From NCBI GenBank assembly GCA_041664945.1, contig JBAYJY010000007.1, positions 1 to 59,516 of the forward strand: 59,516 nt of DNA, in the 5' to 3' direction. Source of the DNA: JBAYJY01 sp041664945 (GTDB lineage: Bacteria; UBP15; UBA6099). Shown here piece after piece: positions 33,849 to 42,979 of the stretch; the first letter of the stretch is position 1, and each line of letters starts with the position of its first letter. Below the pieces are notes generated by a model, which ran no database searches, was not told where the DNA came from, and saw only the letters and a list, made by a program, of their open reading frames with translations. The position numbers and the translations under genes were made by a program.

Positions 33849-36140
33849 TCAGAACAGATCGTCGTAGTTGGTCGTTCCGTTGTCCGGCGCCGGTTGCGAG
33901 GGTTTGCTCTCGCCGTTTCTCGGTTTGCCGGTTTTAGGCGGAAGCTGCTCGCTCTCGAAATCGAGGAAATCCGGTTCGAGCGCTTTCTTGCCGGGTTGTC
34001 CGATTTCAGAGACGTTATCGCCCTGAGATGCAGGCTTGATTTCTCTCGTCCCCGACGCGCTTTGGGAATAATGGCTTGAATAGCCGGATGAGGAGTTAGA
34101 GGTAAATTTGAATTCTTCGACCGGGACGCCTTTGAGCGCTTTCGCCATGTATAAGGCCCAAACAGGCGCCGGGAGCGCGCCGCCGGCGACGCCTGCGCCG
34201 ATCGGCCTGCCGTTCACCAGTCCGCGCAGAGACGTGTTGTTGTCGTTGCCGAACCAGACGATAGTTGTCATTTGGGGAACGAAACCGCAGAACCAGGCGT
34301 CGCGGTATTCGCTTGTAGTGCCTGTTTTGCCGGCGGAGGGCCGGTCGATGCGCGACATGCGCCCGGTGCCGCCTGTGACGACGCCTTCGAGAGCGGGCAC
34401 AATTTTCGCTATGATGTCGTCGTCGAGGACTTTCACGCCCAAGACTGGTTTTTTCTGGTAAATGATCGCGCCGGTGGAATCGGTGATGCGTTCCACCGCC
34501 GATGGCTCGACCCTGTAGCCGCCGTTGGCCATGGTCGAGTATGCCACCGCCATGTCGAGAACCGTTACGTCGGCCGCTCCTAGCGCGATGGAGAGGTTGT
34601 TTGGTATACGGGTTTTAATTCCCATATCGTGCGCTGTTGAGACGACGTTCTCGATGCCGACCGACTGAGCCACCCGAACCGCCGGTATGTTGCGCGAAAG
34701 CACCAGAGCCCGATAGTAATTCATGCCCCCGTAGTATTTGTTGTCGTAATTGCCCGGGCAATACGGTTTCGGAAACGACGGGTAGCAGACTTTGCCGTCG
34801 GAAACCGGGTCGCTCATGGAATGGCCGGCTTTAAGCGCCGCGATGTAGACAAATGGTTTGAAAGAGGAGCCCGGCTGCCGCAGCGCTTGCCATGCGCGGT
34901 TGAACTTGGATGTTTTATAATCAACGCCGCCCACCATGGCGAGAATCGCGCCGGTCTGCGGCCTCATCGAAACGATCGCGCCCTGCGTTATGTTGGCGTG
35001 TCTGTCGTGCGCCATTTCTATGCCGCGCCGCACCGCCGCCTCGGCGTAAAGCTGATCTTTCATGTTCAGTGTCGTATATATCCGGTAGCCGCCGGAGTAA
35101 ATCTGTTTGTATGACATTTTGTAAGGCCCGTCCGCGTCCTGAAGCTGATCCAATAGATATGTGACGAAGTACGGCGCCTTGTAGTTTTCGTAGCCGGGGC
35201 CGGTCAGTTTTGCGAGGTGGAATCCCTCATTCACGGCGTTCGTGTATTCCTGCTGAGTGATAAAGTTCAGCGCCAGCATCTTTTTAAGGACGCCGTTGTC
35301 GCGCCTGTTTTTAGCTCTGTCGGGATAGACGTAGGGCGTGTAGATGCTCGGCCCTTTTGGCAGCGCGGCCAGAAGAGCCGATTCGGCGATAGTCAACTCG
35401 CCGAGGTCCTTGCCGAAATAAATCCGGGCGGCTGTTTTAACACCGTGCGCGCCGTGCCCGAGATAAATTATATTCAGATAGTGTTCGAGAATTTCCTCTT
35501 TCGAGTATCGTTTTTCGATAGCGATCGCAAGCAACCATTCCTTAACTTTGCGTTTTGCTTTGCTCGCGAGCGAGTTTTCGGTGCGAAGGTCTTCCGTGAG
35601 GTAGGAGAGCCGCGCGAGCTGCTGCGTTATCGTGCTCGCCCCTTGTCTCTTTCTGCCAAAGGTGGAGGCGAAAAGGAAGGCGGATCTTCCTAAGCCGACC
35701 ACATCAACGCCGCGGTGTTTAAAGAAACGTTCGTCTTCGGTCGCTATGTAGGCGAGTTTCAGGCTGTCCGGAATCTCGCTGAAAGTCGCGTATTCGCGGT
35801 TCTCCTCGTAAAGCTGGGCGATCACCTCGCCGGTCGATGCGTATACTTTTGTTGTTTCCTTAGATTGCGGAAGCACAACCTGATTCAACTCGGGCAGCGA
35901 ACTCGTGTACTTCGAAACCATCCCTATTGTCACCGCCGCCATGGTTATTAGGAAAACGATCATAACGACAAAAAGGCCTGTCAGGAGCGCGAGGCAGGAA
36001 ACGCCGCCGCCCTGCGAGCCTCCCTTTTTGCGTTTTGCCGGCGGTTTGCGTCTCGCGGGCGCTTTCGCAGGCGCTTTTGCCGCCGGGCGTCCTGCAGGCG
36101 CTTTTCCGGCTGGCGTTCTGGGTGTCGGTCTTTTTTCCAT
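33849..36140 (-). CDS. mrcA: class A penicillin-binding protein 1A
   Basis: The 763-residue bifunctional enzyme polymerises and crosslinks peptidoglycan. After a basic Pro/Ala/Lys-rich cytoplasmic tail (1-45) comes one membrane helix (LTGLFVVMIVFLITMAAVTI). The GT51 domain has ATEDERFFKHRGVD, GASTITQQLARL and KRYSKEEILEHYLNIIYLG. The transpeptidase has RQPGSSFKPFVY (SxxK), LSRNIPAVR (SxN), and SAGKTGTTSEYRDAWF (KTG). The end is low-complexity Ser/Pro-rich. The 5' region is AT-rich with no clear promoter. It lies 181 bases downstream of AOR on the same strand. Confidence 0.95.
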   Translation of the reverse strand: MEKRPTPRTPAGKAPAGRPAAKAPAKAPARRKPPAKRKKGGSQGGGVSCLALLTGLFVVMIVFLITMAAVTIGMVSKYTSSLPELNQVVLPQSKETTKVYASTGEVIAQLYEENREYATFSEIPDSLKLAYIATEDERFFKHRGVDVVGLGRSAFLFASTFGRKRQGASTITQQLARLSYLTEDLRTENSLASKAKRKVKEWLLAIAIEKRYSKEEILEHYLNIIYLGHGAHGVKTAARIYFGKDLGELTIAESALLAALPKGPSIYTPYVYPDRAKNRRDNGVLKKMLALNFITQQEYTNAVNEGFHLAKLTGPGYENYKAPYFVTYLLDQLQDADGPYKMSYKQIYSGGYRIYTTLNMKDQLYAEAAVRRGIEMAHDRHANITQGAIVSMRPQTGAILAMVGGVDYKTSKFNRAWQALRQPGSSFKPFVYIAALKAGHSMSDPVSDGKVCYPSFPKPYCPGNYDNKYYGGMNYYRALVLSRNIPAVRVAQSVGIENVVSTAHDMGIKTRIPNNLSIALGAADVTVLDMAVAYSTMANGGYRVEPSAVERITDSTGAIIYQKKPVLGVKVLDDDIIAKIVPALEGVVTGGTGRMSRIDRPSAGKTGTTSEYRDAWFCGFVPQMTTIVWFGNDNNTSLRGLVNGRPIGAGVAGGALPAPVWALYMAKALKGVPVEEFKFTSNSSSGYSSHYSQSASGTREIKPASQGDNVSEIGQPGKKALEPDFLDFESEQLPPKTGKPRNGESKPSQPAPDNGTTNYDDLF

Positions 36141-36321
36141 TTATCTCATCGGCTTTCTTTTTCTTTCTCGCGCGGAAATTGCGAATCCCGCTTTTATTCT
36201 TCGAGATTAATAATAGTTCCTTTATATATATTTTCCATTCCATAAGAATAATTTTCACAAAAGTAGCCAATTAAAGGGGTTGAGCAAAGCGCGTCTGATA
36301 GAAAAATCAGATTCACAGAGA

Positions 36322-38037
36322 CTATTTCAGATTATAATCAAGGCCGCGCAGGTCTTCGCGCGGAATGTCGAAAGTTCTTCCGGTCGGCGGCAGCGGCTCG
36401 TCGTAGAAGAAATCCGGCAGCCTGTCCGCGCCTTCGGAAATTCCCGCGTCTCGGTTGAACCGCTTTTCGACGTTCAGAGTTGAAATGCCGATGTCCAGAA
36501 CATCCTCGAACTTCATATCCCAGCCGTAGAGCGCGTTCAGAAGAGCGGCGGTTCTGCTCATGTTGGCCATGTCCGGGCCGACGAAGAAGCAGTAGCCCAT
36601 GCTGTCCACGACGGTTATCATGATCTGCAGGTCGCGCGAAAGTTCGGCTTGCCCTTCGGCTTCGGTCAACTCGAATTTCTTGTCCGGGTCGAGGCCGATG
36701 CGGCCTGGTATCGCCGGGCCGCTCGTGTGGTCGGCGCCCATCGGCGATGTTGCGAAAGAGCAGCCCATTCCCTTGAATGTGCGCGGGTCGTATGCCACCG
36801 TCGCCTGTCCCTTCACTTCGGCGACGCGGTGCGCGCCGAGAACCTTTCCCACAACGGCCGCGCCGCTGCCGATCAGTTTGCCGGCCGCTGTTTTCACGCG
36901 CACTTCGTTCAGCAGAGCGATCACGCCCTCCGCGTCTCCCCATTTCAGAAGGCCCTGTTCCATCGCTATGCCCAGCGCGACGCCGGTGTCTATGCTGTCC
37001 AGCCCGAGGTCGTCAAGCGTTCTGTCTATCATGGCTATCGAGTCCAGATCGCTGATTCCGAGATTTGAACCGACAAGAACCATGGTTTCGTATTCAAGGC
37101 TCCCCGTGACATATTCGCCGGATTTTGTTTTGAAAACGTTCGAGCAGCGGATAACGCAGCCCGTGTGGCAGGAGCGAGTCGGCATGCCGCCCCGCTCGGT
37201 TATTACTTCGAACAGTTTCTCGCCGCTCATCTCTTTCGCGCCGGCGAAGCTGCCTTCCTTGTAGTTGTGCGTCGGCATGCCGCCCAGTTTGTCCGCCGCT
37301 GCGACCATCGCCGCCGTTCCGAGTTTCGTCAGCCCCCCCTTTGTTTCTATGAGAAGCTTGCCGAATTCCCTGGCGATCTTTTTGAACTCGATTTCATTTG
37401 TGTAGCGCGCGTTCGAGGCGGCAACCGGGAGCGCCACGACCGCTTTGATGCCTTTGGACGCCAGCACGGCGCCGGGGCCGCCCCGCGCAGCCGCCCGCGA
37501 AGGGTTTCCGTCGAGGTCTGTCGACATTATCGCCGACGCCGCCAGGCGCTGCTCGCCGGCCGGACCGACGCATAAGATCGCCGCCTTTTGCCCGTGCTTT
37601 TCACGCAGATGTTTCGCCAGTTCGTATGTTCCCATTCCGCGGTAATCAGATGCATCCTCAAGCGAGAGCCCTTCCGCGCCTATTACGAGATATGACAGCT
37701 TGTTGTCTTTTGGAAACCCTTCGAAGATGATGGCGCGGATGCCCGCGCGCGCTATATACGTTCCGAAATTGCCGCCGACGTTGCTTTCCTTTATGCCGCC
37801 GGTGAGCGGGCTTTTTACGCCGATGGAGATGCGGCCGGAGCACGGCGCCGTCGTGCCGCCAAGCAATCCGGCCGCTATGACGAGCTTGTTGCGCGGCCCG
37901 AGCGGATGGCATGTCGCAGGGACTTCGTCCGAAATAATCCGCGAGCTTAGCGAGCGGCCCCCGTATTTGATATATTTATCCGGACCCTGCTCTTCGGTTA
38001 TCCTGCCTTCTGCGGCGTTTATCCTGATGAATCTCAT
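36322..38037 (-). CDS. aor: aldehyde:ferredoxin oxidoreductase (tungsten/molybdenum enzyme)
   Basis: The 571-residue protein matches the AOR family, which oxidises aldehydes to acids with ferredoxin, or works in reverse, using a tungstopterin or molybdopterin. Seen are MRFIRINAAEGRITEE, YGGRSLSSRIISDEV, SGRISIGVKSPLTGG, a pterin-binding ARGGPGAVLASKGIKAVVA, then the [4Fe-4S] ligands SCHTGCVIRCSN (spacing C-x3-C-x3-C) and the late cysteine in DSMGYCFFVGPD. The usual archaeal AOR spacing is C-x2-C-x3-C, so this is a variant branch. It is 41 bases downstream of an acyl-CoA dehydrogenase gene, suggesting joint expression. The substrate is not known. Confidence 0.88.
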   Translation of the reverse strand: MRFIRINAAEGRITEEQGPDKYIKYGGRSLSSRIISDEVPATCHPLGPRNKLVIAAGLLGGTTAPCSGRISIGVKSPLTGGIKESNVGGNFGTYIARAGIRAIIFEGFPKDNKLSYLVIGAEGLSLEDASDYRGMGTYELAKHLREKHGQKAAILCVGPAGEQRLAASAIMSTDLDGNPSRAAARGGPGAVLASKGIKAVVALPVAASNARYTNEIEFKKIAREFGKLLIETKGGLTKLGTAAMVAAADKLGGMPTHNYKEGSFAGAKEMSGEKLFEVITERGGMPTRSCHTGCVIRCSNVFKTKSGEYVTGSLEYETMVLVGSNLGISDLDSIAMIDRTLDDLGLDSIDTGVALGIAMEQGLLKWGDAEGVIALLNEVRVKTAAGKLIGSGAAVVGKVLGAHRVAEVKGQATVAYDPRTFKGMGCSFATSPMGADHTSGPAIPGRIGLDPDKKFELTEAEGQAELSRDLQIMITVVDSMGYCFFVGPDMANMSRTAALLNALYGWDMKFEDVLDIGISTLNVEKRFNRDAGISEGADRLPDFFYDEPLPPTGRTFDIPREDLRGLDYNLK

Positions 38038-38078
38038 TCGTTAGTCTCCAAAAGGCAACCATAGGCCGCCGCTCCTGT

Positions 38079-39308
38079 TTATTCGTAAACTTTTTCGTCG
38101 GTGAGTTCGGCGCCGACGGCGTCTTCTTCAACGTCGCGGCCGGCGGGTCCGGATTTCGCGAGTTCGAGATAATATTCGTGCTGAATCAGCGCATTCATAA
38201 TCTGGTTCGTGCCTGTCCATATCAGGGCGAGCCTGCCGTCGCGCAGAAGTCTCTCGATCGGATAGACGTTCGTGTAGCCGATTCCGCCCATGATCTGCAT
38301 CGCGTTGTTGATCGCCAGCCACGCGTTCTCGGTGCCGACTTTCTTCGCTTCCGACACGAGCCGCCGCGCGTCTTCGCCCGCGTCTACCTTACGCGCCGCC
38401 GCATAAACCAGCGCTCGGGCTGAATCCAGCGCGCACAGCGCGTCCGCCAGCATGTGGTTCACCGCCTGAAACTTCATGATCTCCCGGCCGAACGCTTTGC
38501 GCCGCGTCGAGTAGCGCGCCGCGACCTCTATCGCTCCGCGGCCAGAACCGACAGCGCCCGCCGCGCTCGTCATCCGTTCCGGAATCATCATCTTATTGAA
38601 TATCATGCCTCCGCCGTTCAGCGGGCCGACTATGTTTTTCTCAGGCACTTTCACATCGCGGAATATGATCCGCCCGGTGCCGCCGCCGTGCGAGCCCATC
38701 AGCCCGTATACTTCCTGCACTTCGACGCCCATGTCGCGCTCGACGATGAACACGCTTATCGCGTCGTGCGCTTTCGCGTCCATGTTCGTGCGCACGTAAA
38801 CGAGAAAATAATCCGCCCCTTTCGCTCCGACGATGAATCGCTTCTGCCCGTTCAGGACCCAGTAGTCGCCTTGTTTTTCAGCCTTTGTCGTTGCGCCGAA
38901 GAAGTCGGAGCCGCCGCGCGGCTCGGTTAGCGCCTCGGCGCAGATCATCTTTCCCGCCAGCATCGGCTTCAGATATTTTTCCTTCTGCTCGTCGGTTCCG
39001 AATGAGTTGATCGCGTCGCCGATTATCGACGGCAGCGAAAACAGGCATCCGAGCGTTGTGCCCAGCACGCCGATCTCTTCGAGCGCGATGACTTCAGAAC
39101 TCCAGTCCAACCCACGGCCGCCCCATTCCTTAGGGAACCGCAGCCCCAGCAGATTCTTCGCTCCGAGCGCCCTAACATATTCGTACGGATATTCGATCTC
39201 TTCTTTATCCATCGCGCGTATCATTTCCTTCGACACGTCGTTCCTGACGAAACTAACGACTTCCGCGCGCAGTTTCTTTTGTTCCTCGGTCATCATGAAT
39301 TCAAACAT
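38079..39308 (-). CDS. acyl-CoA dehydrogenase
   Basis: The 409-residue flavoenzyme oxidises an acyl-CoA to the enoyl-CoA. The ATG at 39308 has AGGAGG nearby; a start nine codons earlier lacks this. Motifs are FEFMMTEEQKKLRAEVVSFV, AEALTEPRGGSDFFGATTKA (typical of the FAD-proximal loop), ANMDAKAHDAISVFIVERD, GVEVQEVYGLMGSHGGGTGR and INNAMQIMGGIGYTNVYPIE (FAD contact), then RDGRLALIWTGTNQIMNALI where the catalytic glutamate would normally be followed by GT-x-E. Here GTNQIM has Gln at that late glutamate (used by isovaleryl-type family members elsewhere), so chain specificity is not predictable. It heads a run with AOR. Confidence 0.9.
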   Translation of the reverse strand: MFEFMMTEEQKKLRAEVVSFVRNDVSKEMIRAMDKEEIEYPYEYVRALGAKNLLGLRFPKEWGGRGLDWSSEVIALEEIGVLGTTLGCLFSLPSIIGDAINSFGTDEQKEKYLKPMLAGKMICAEALTEPRGGSDFFGATTKAEKQGDYWVLNGQKRFIVGAKGADYFLVYVRTNMDAKAHDAISVFIVERDMGVEVQEVYGLMGSHGGGTGRIIFRDVKVPEKNIVGPLNGGGMIFNKMMIPERMTSAAGAVGSGRGAIEVAARYSTRRKAFGREIMKFQAVNHMLADALCALDSARALVYAAARKVDAGEDARRLVSEAKKVGTENAWLAINNAMQIMGGIGYTNVYPIERLLRDGRLALIWTGTNQIMNALIQHEYYLELAKSGPAGRDVEEDAVGAELTDEKVYE

Positions 39309-39441
39309 TTCCGGCCTCCTCTGTTTGAGCGTCATTTTTTGTCCCGGGTTATTCCTCCGGGGAAATCTTCACAAGGTGATATTATATCAGGTTCGCTGTG
39401 ACAATCCACAATAAAACGAGCTATGTTGCGGAACGTTAGTT

Positions 39442-39470
39442 TTGGCCCTATCATATACCGCTGTTTAATA
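39442..39470 (+). promoter_or_regulatory. weak candidate promoter for the helicase gene
   Basis: TTGGCC (39442-39447), a 17-base spacer and TTAATA (39465-39470) lie 15 bases before the start. Both hexamers are poor. Confidence 0.25.
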
Positions 39471-39484
39471 GTGAAAGGCTGTCT

Positions 39485-41497
39485 ATGATAAAGCTGTCGT
39501 CATTGAATGAAAACCAGCGCGATGCGGTGCAGCACGTCGACGGGCCCGTCGTGGTCGTCGCCGGCGCCGGAACCGGCAAGACTCGCACAATCGCATACCG
39601 AACCGCGTTTCTCATCGATCAGGGAATTCCGCCGGAAAACATTCTGGCGATCACTTTCACCAACAAGGCCGCGCGCGAAATGCGCGAACGGATTTCGAAG
39701 ATGCTCGGCGCAGACATCTGCGCCCGCATGACTGTCAGCACCATCCATTCGCTGTGCGTCAGGCTGCTCCGCGAGGACTTCGGCGCGCTCGGCCGCGACC
39801 CGAAGTTCTCTATCTTCGACACCACCGACCAGACCGGCCTCATTCGCAAGGCGCTCGTCGACCACGGGTTCGATCCGCATAAGAATGATCCGCGCGACCT
39901 CCTCTGGCGCATAGGGAAGGTCAAAAATGTTTTCCCAGTCGTGGAAAGCGAGGACTTCGCCGACCCGGTTTTCAGGCAGGTCTATCTGAGCTACAACACG
40001 ATGCTCGAAACAAACAACGCGCTCGATTTCGACGACCTGCTGATCTACGGTTCGCGGCTGCTCGAAAATAAAAAGATTCTCGAAAAATATCAGGAACGGT
40101 TCCGCTATATCATGGTGGACGAGTATCAGGACATCAACGGCTGCCAGTATTCGCTGATCCGGAAGCTTTCGGCGAAGAGCAAGAATCTCTATGTCGTGGG
40201 CGACGACGACCAGAGCGTATACGGCTGGCGCGGCGCGCAGGTCGAGAACATCCTGAATTTCGAGCGCGACTTCAAGGGGGCGAAAGTTGTGAAGCTGGAA
40301 CGCAACTACCGCTCGACCGGCGCGATACTCGAAGCGGCGAACGCGGTGATCGCCAACAACACAGTGCGGCGCGCAAAGAAGCTGTGGACGACTGAGAAGG
40401 AAGGCCATCCGGCGAGCGTGATCGCCGCCGCCGACGCCCACGAGGAAGCCGCCCGCGTTCTCGACTACATCATAGCCGAGAAGAAGGAACACAGCCTGCG
40501 CTACGGCGACTTCGCGATTCTCTACAGGACGAACGCGCAGTCCCGCCTGTTCGAGGAACGGCTGGTTCATCTCGGCATATCCTACATAATGATCGGCGGC
40601 ACGAAGTTCTTCGAGCGGCGCGAGATCAAGGACGTCGCGTCCTATCTGCGCGTTCTGGTCAACACGGAGGACGAATTCTCATTGTTGCGGATAGTAAACT
40701 TCCCGCCGCGCGGCATCGGCAAGACGTCGTTCGAAAGGATTCGCGAGGCGGCGTTCGAGGCGAAGAAGCCGTTTTTCGAGGCGTTGCGGGAAGCGGCGTC
40801 CGGCGCCGGAGTATCGTCGAAAGCCCGCGACGGCATCCGCGCTTTCTTTGGAATTTACGACGAGTTGAAAAAACAGGCGGACGCGGCCCCGGACGATCCG
40901 GCGAGCGTTGTCCGCATGCTTCTCAAAAAAGTGAATTTCAAGGCGGCCTACGAGGCGGCATGCGCAGATAAGAATGAGGCTGTGCGACGGTTCGAAAATG
41001 TTGAGGAATTTATCAACGCGGTTGTCGAATATCAGCGAACCGAACCGAAGCCGTCTCTCGAAGGGTTCCTTGAAAACATCGCGCTGATGACCGAGGAAAC
41101 CGAAAACGAGGAAGAGCTGAAAGAGGAATCGGTCACGCTGATGACGCTTCACAGCGCGAAGGGGCTTGAGTTCAAGCTCGTCTTTCTCGTCGGCGCGGAG
41201 GAAGGCTATATGCCGCACGAGCTTTCCGAGGCAGAGGGGAATATCGAGGAGGAACGTCGCCTGTTTTACGTCGGCATGACGCGAGCGCGGCGGCGGCTGT
41301 TCATTTCCTACGCCTGCGAGCGGCACAGATACGGGCAGATTATTCCTCGCGAACCGTCGCGATTCATAGAGGAGATCCCGCCGAAGTATCTCGTCTGGGA
41401 AGACAATGAAGAGTACGAAAAAGCGAAACAGCAGGCGGGCGAGGTTATCGTCGACAGCAGCATCGCGCGCATTCAGGCGATTCTGGATCGTGGATAA
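39485..41497 (+). CDS. pcrA: UvrD/PcrA-type superfamily 1 DNA helicase
   Basis: The 670-residue 3'-5' helicase has the canonical motifs in order: Q motif LNENQRDAV, Walker A VVAGAGTGKTRTIAYR, Ia ITFTNKAAREMRER, Walker B YIMVDEYQDINGCQYSLI, III VVGDDDQSVYGWRGAQ, IV KLERNYRS, V TLMTLHSAKGLEFKLVFLVG, and VI EERRLFYVGMTRARRRL. It should act in nucleotide excision or mismatch repair and replication-fork maintenance. UvrD and PcrA cannot be separated safely by sequence; the length suggests PcrA/UvrD rather than Rep. AAGG lies before the ATG. mutS is 7 kb downstream in the same orientation. Confidence 0.95.
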   Translation: MIKLSSLNENQRDAVQHVDGPVVVVAGAGTGKTRTIAYRTAFLIDQGIPPENILAITFTNKAAREMRERISKMLGADICARMTVSTIHSLCVRLLREDFGALGRDPKFSIFDTTDQTGLIRKALVDHGFDPHKNDPRDLLWRIGKVKNVFPVVESEDFADPVFRQVYLSYNTMLETNNALDFDDLLIYGSRLLENKKILEKYQERFRYIMVDEYQDINGCQYSLIRKLSAKSKNLYVVGDDDQSVYGWRGAQVENILNFERDFKGAKVVKLERNYRSTGAILEAANAVIANNTVRRAKKLWTTEKEGHPASVIAAADAHEEAARVLDYIIAEKKEHSLRYGDFAILYRTNAQSRLFEERLVHLGISYIMIGGTKFFERREIKDVASYLRVLVNTEDEFSLLRIVNFPPRGIGKTSFERIREAAFEAKKPFFEALREAASGAGVSSKARDGIRAFFGIYDELKKQADAAPDDPASVVRMLLKKVNFKAAYEAACADKNEAVRRFENVEEFINAVVEYQRTEPKPSLEGFLENIALMTEETENEEELKEESVTLMTLHSAKGLEFKLVFLVGAEEGYMPHELSEAEGNIEEERRLFYVGMTRARRRLFISYACERHRYGQIIPREPSRFIEEIPPKYLVWEDNEEYEKAKQQAGEVIVDSSIARIQAILDRG

Positions 41498-41517
41498 CCG
41501 GCCATTTTATGGCAATA

Positions 41518-41553
41518 AGTAGACAGCAGGCGGTAGACGGTAGACAGGGAAAA
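41518..41553. repeat. dispersed repeat GTAGACGGTAGACAGGGA, copy 1
   Basis: Near-tandem GTAGACAG/GTAGACGG units (AGTAGACAGCAGGCGGTAGA and following bases) lie between the helicase gene and yjbQ. A related copy is at 43712-43744. Confidence 0.6.
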
Positions 41554-41567
41554 ACAAAAAGAAAACT

Positions 41568-41607
41568 GTCATTGAGAACGAAGCGAAGCAATCCCGAACT
41601 CAATCCC
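41568..41607 (+). repeat. CATTGAGAACGAAGCGAAGC repeat, left copy flanking yjbQ
   Basis: The sequence GTCATTGAGAACGAAGCGAA, continuing with GCAATCCCGAACTCAAT, is the same family as the element at 28347. It is repeated in inverted orientation at 42252-42298 on the other side of yjbQ. Confidence 0.65.
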
Positions 41608-41709
41608 TATCAGCTTGTTGTTGGGAATTGGAGAATACAGAACTTTATTATTATGACGATGGACATAGTTCAACAATAGAGGAATGCGAAATGTCGGATG
41701 AACTTCATA

Positions 41710-41741
41710 ATTCGAAATTCCTTGTTCGATATTCGAAATTC
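41710..41741. repeat. direct repeat ATTCGAAATTC
   Basis: ATTCGAAATTC occurs at 41710-41720 and again at 41731-41741, ten bases apart. This type of phrase is found as intergenic repeat in other genomes (general knowledge, not checked). Confidence 0.5.
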
Positions 41742-41788
41742 TCTTTTTAAATTGAGGAGAACCCTTTGTTAAGCAAGGAGAATGCCCC

Positions 41789-42202
<414 letters not shown>

Positions 42203-42251
42203 AAAGAATAAAACGTTTTTGCGAGAAAGCGATACCGGACATGGAGATAAG

Positions 42252-42298
42252 AATTGAGCTCGGGATTGCTTCGTCGCTTCGCTCCTCGCAATGACAAG
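42252..42298 (-). repeat. CATTGCGAGGAGCGAAGCGA repeat, right (inverted) copy flanking yjbQ
   Basis: On the minus strand it reads GTCATTGCGAGGAGCGAAGC, continuing GACGAAGCAATCCCGAGCTCAAT. It is inverted relative to the copy at 41568-41607 and matches the element at 28347-28440. Confidence 0.65.
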
Positions 42299-42335
42299 CG
42301 GCATTATACATCCAACATCGTTATATACCATTTAA

Positions 42336-42364
42336 TTGACACGAAATAAGCCTATCCATACACT
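42336..42364 (+). promoter_or_regulatory. consensus sigma-70 promoter for hisH; transcript may be leaderless
   Basis: A perfect TTGACA (42336-42341), a 17-base spacer and TACACT (42359-42364) end only 6 bases before the hisH ATG at 42371. The normal start point 7 bases downstream of the -10 would be the A of that ATG. There is no Shine-Dalgarno in front of it. Confidence 0.65.
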
Positions 42365-42370
42365 ATACGC

Positions 42371-42979
42371 ATGATAGCGATTATTGATTATGGAATGGGA
42401 AATCTGCGGAGCGTGCAGAAAGGGTTCGAGAAGGCCGGCTTTGACGCGCGCATCGTAACTGACGCGAAGGACATCAAGGACGCAGCCGGCCTTGTGCTGC
42501 CCGGCGTAGGCGCGTTCGCGGCGGCAACGAAAAACCTCGAAGCGGCCGGCCTAACCGAGACAATTATCGCGCAGATAAAATCAGGAAAGCCGTTCCTCGG
42601 GATCTGTCTCGGTTTTCAGATGCTTTTCGAATACAGCGAGGAGGGCGAGCGAATCCCCGGTCTCGGTCTGTACCCCGGCAGAGTTGTTCGGTTCACCGGC
42701 GACATGAAGGTTCCGCACATGGGCTGGAACCAGCTCTCGTTCAGGCAGAAAACCGCAGTCGTCGAGGGGATTCCCGACCTTTCGTTTTTCTATTTTGTGC
42801 ACTCGTACTACGTGGAACCTGCGGACCCGGCGCTCGCGCTGTCCGTGACGAATTATGGAATCGATTTCGTGTCCGCGATCGCGCGCGATAACGTCACTGC
42901 CGTGCAGTTCCACCCTGAAAAGAGCCAGAAAATGGGGCTTCGAATGCTCCAAAACTTCGGGAGACTGACAGAAAAATGA
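42371..42979 (+). CDS. hisH: imidazole glycerol phosphate synthase, glutaminase subunit
   Basis: The 202-residue class I glutamine amidotransferase supplies ammonia to HisF. It begins IAIIDYGMGNLRSVQKGFEK. The oxyanion and nucleophile region is KPFLGICLGFQMLFEYSEEG (Cys79), and the His-Glu pair is in VTAVQFHPEKSQ. The start is ATG 42371 without a ribosome binding site and with a promoter -10 directly upstream. The stop overlaps hisA (ATGA at 42976-42979). It heads a cluster hisH-hisA-hisF-hisI; other his genes are not in the window. Confidence 0.95.
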   Translation: MIAIIDYGMGNLRSVQKGFEKAGFDARIVTDAKDIKDAAGLVLPGVGAFAAATKNLEAAGLTETIIAQIKSGKPFLGICLGFQMLFEYSEEGERIPGLGLYPGRVVRFTGDMKVPHMGWNQLSFRQKTAVVEGIPDLSFFYFVHSYYVEPADPALALSVTNYGIDFVSAIARDNVTAVQFHPEKSQKMGLRMLQNFGRLTEK

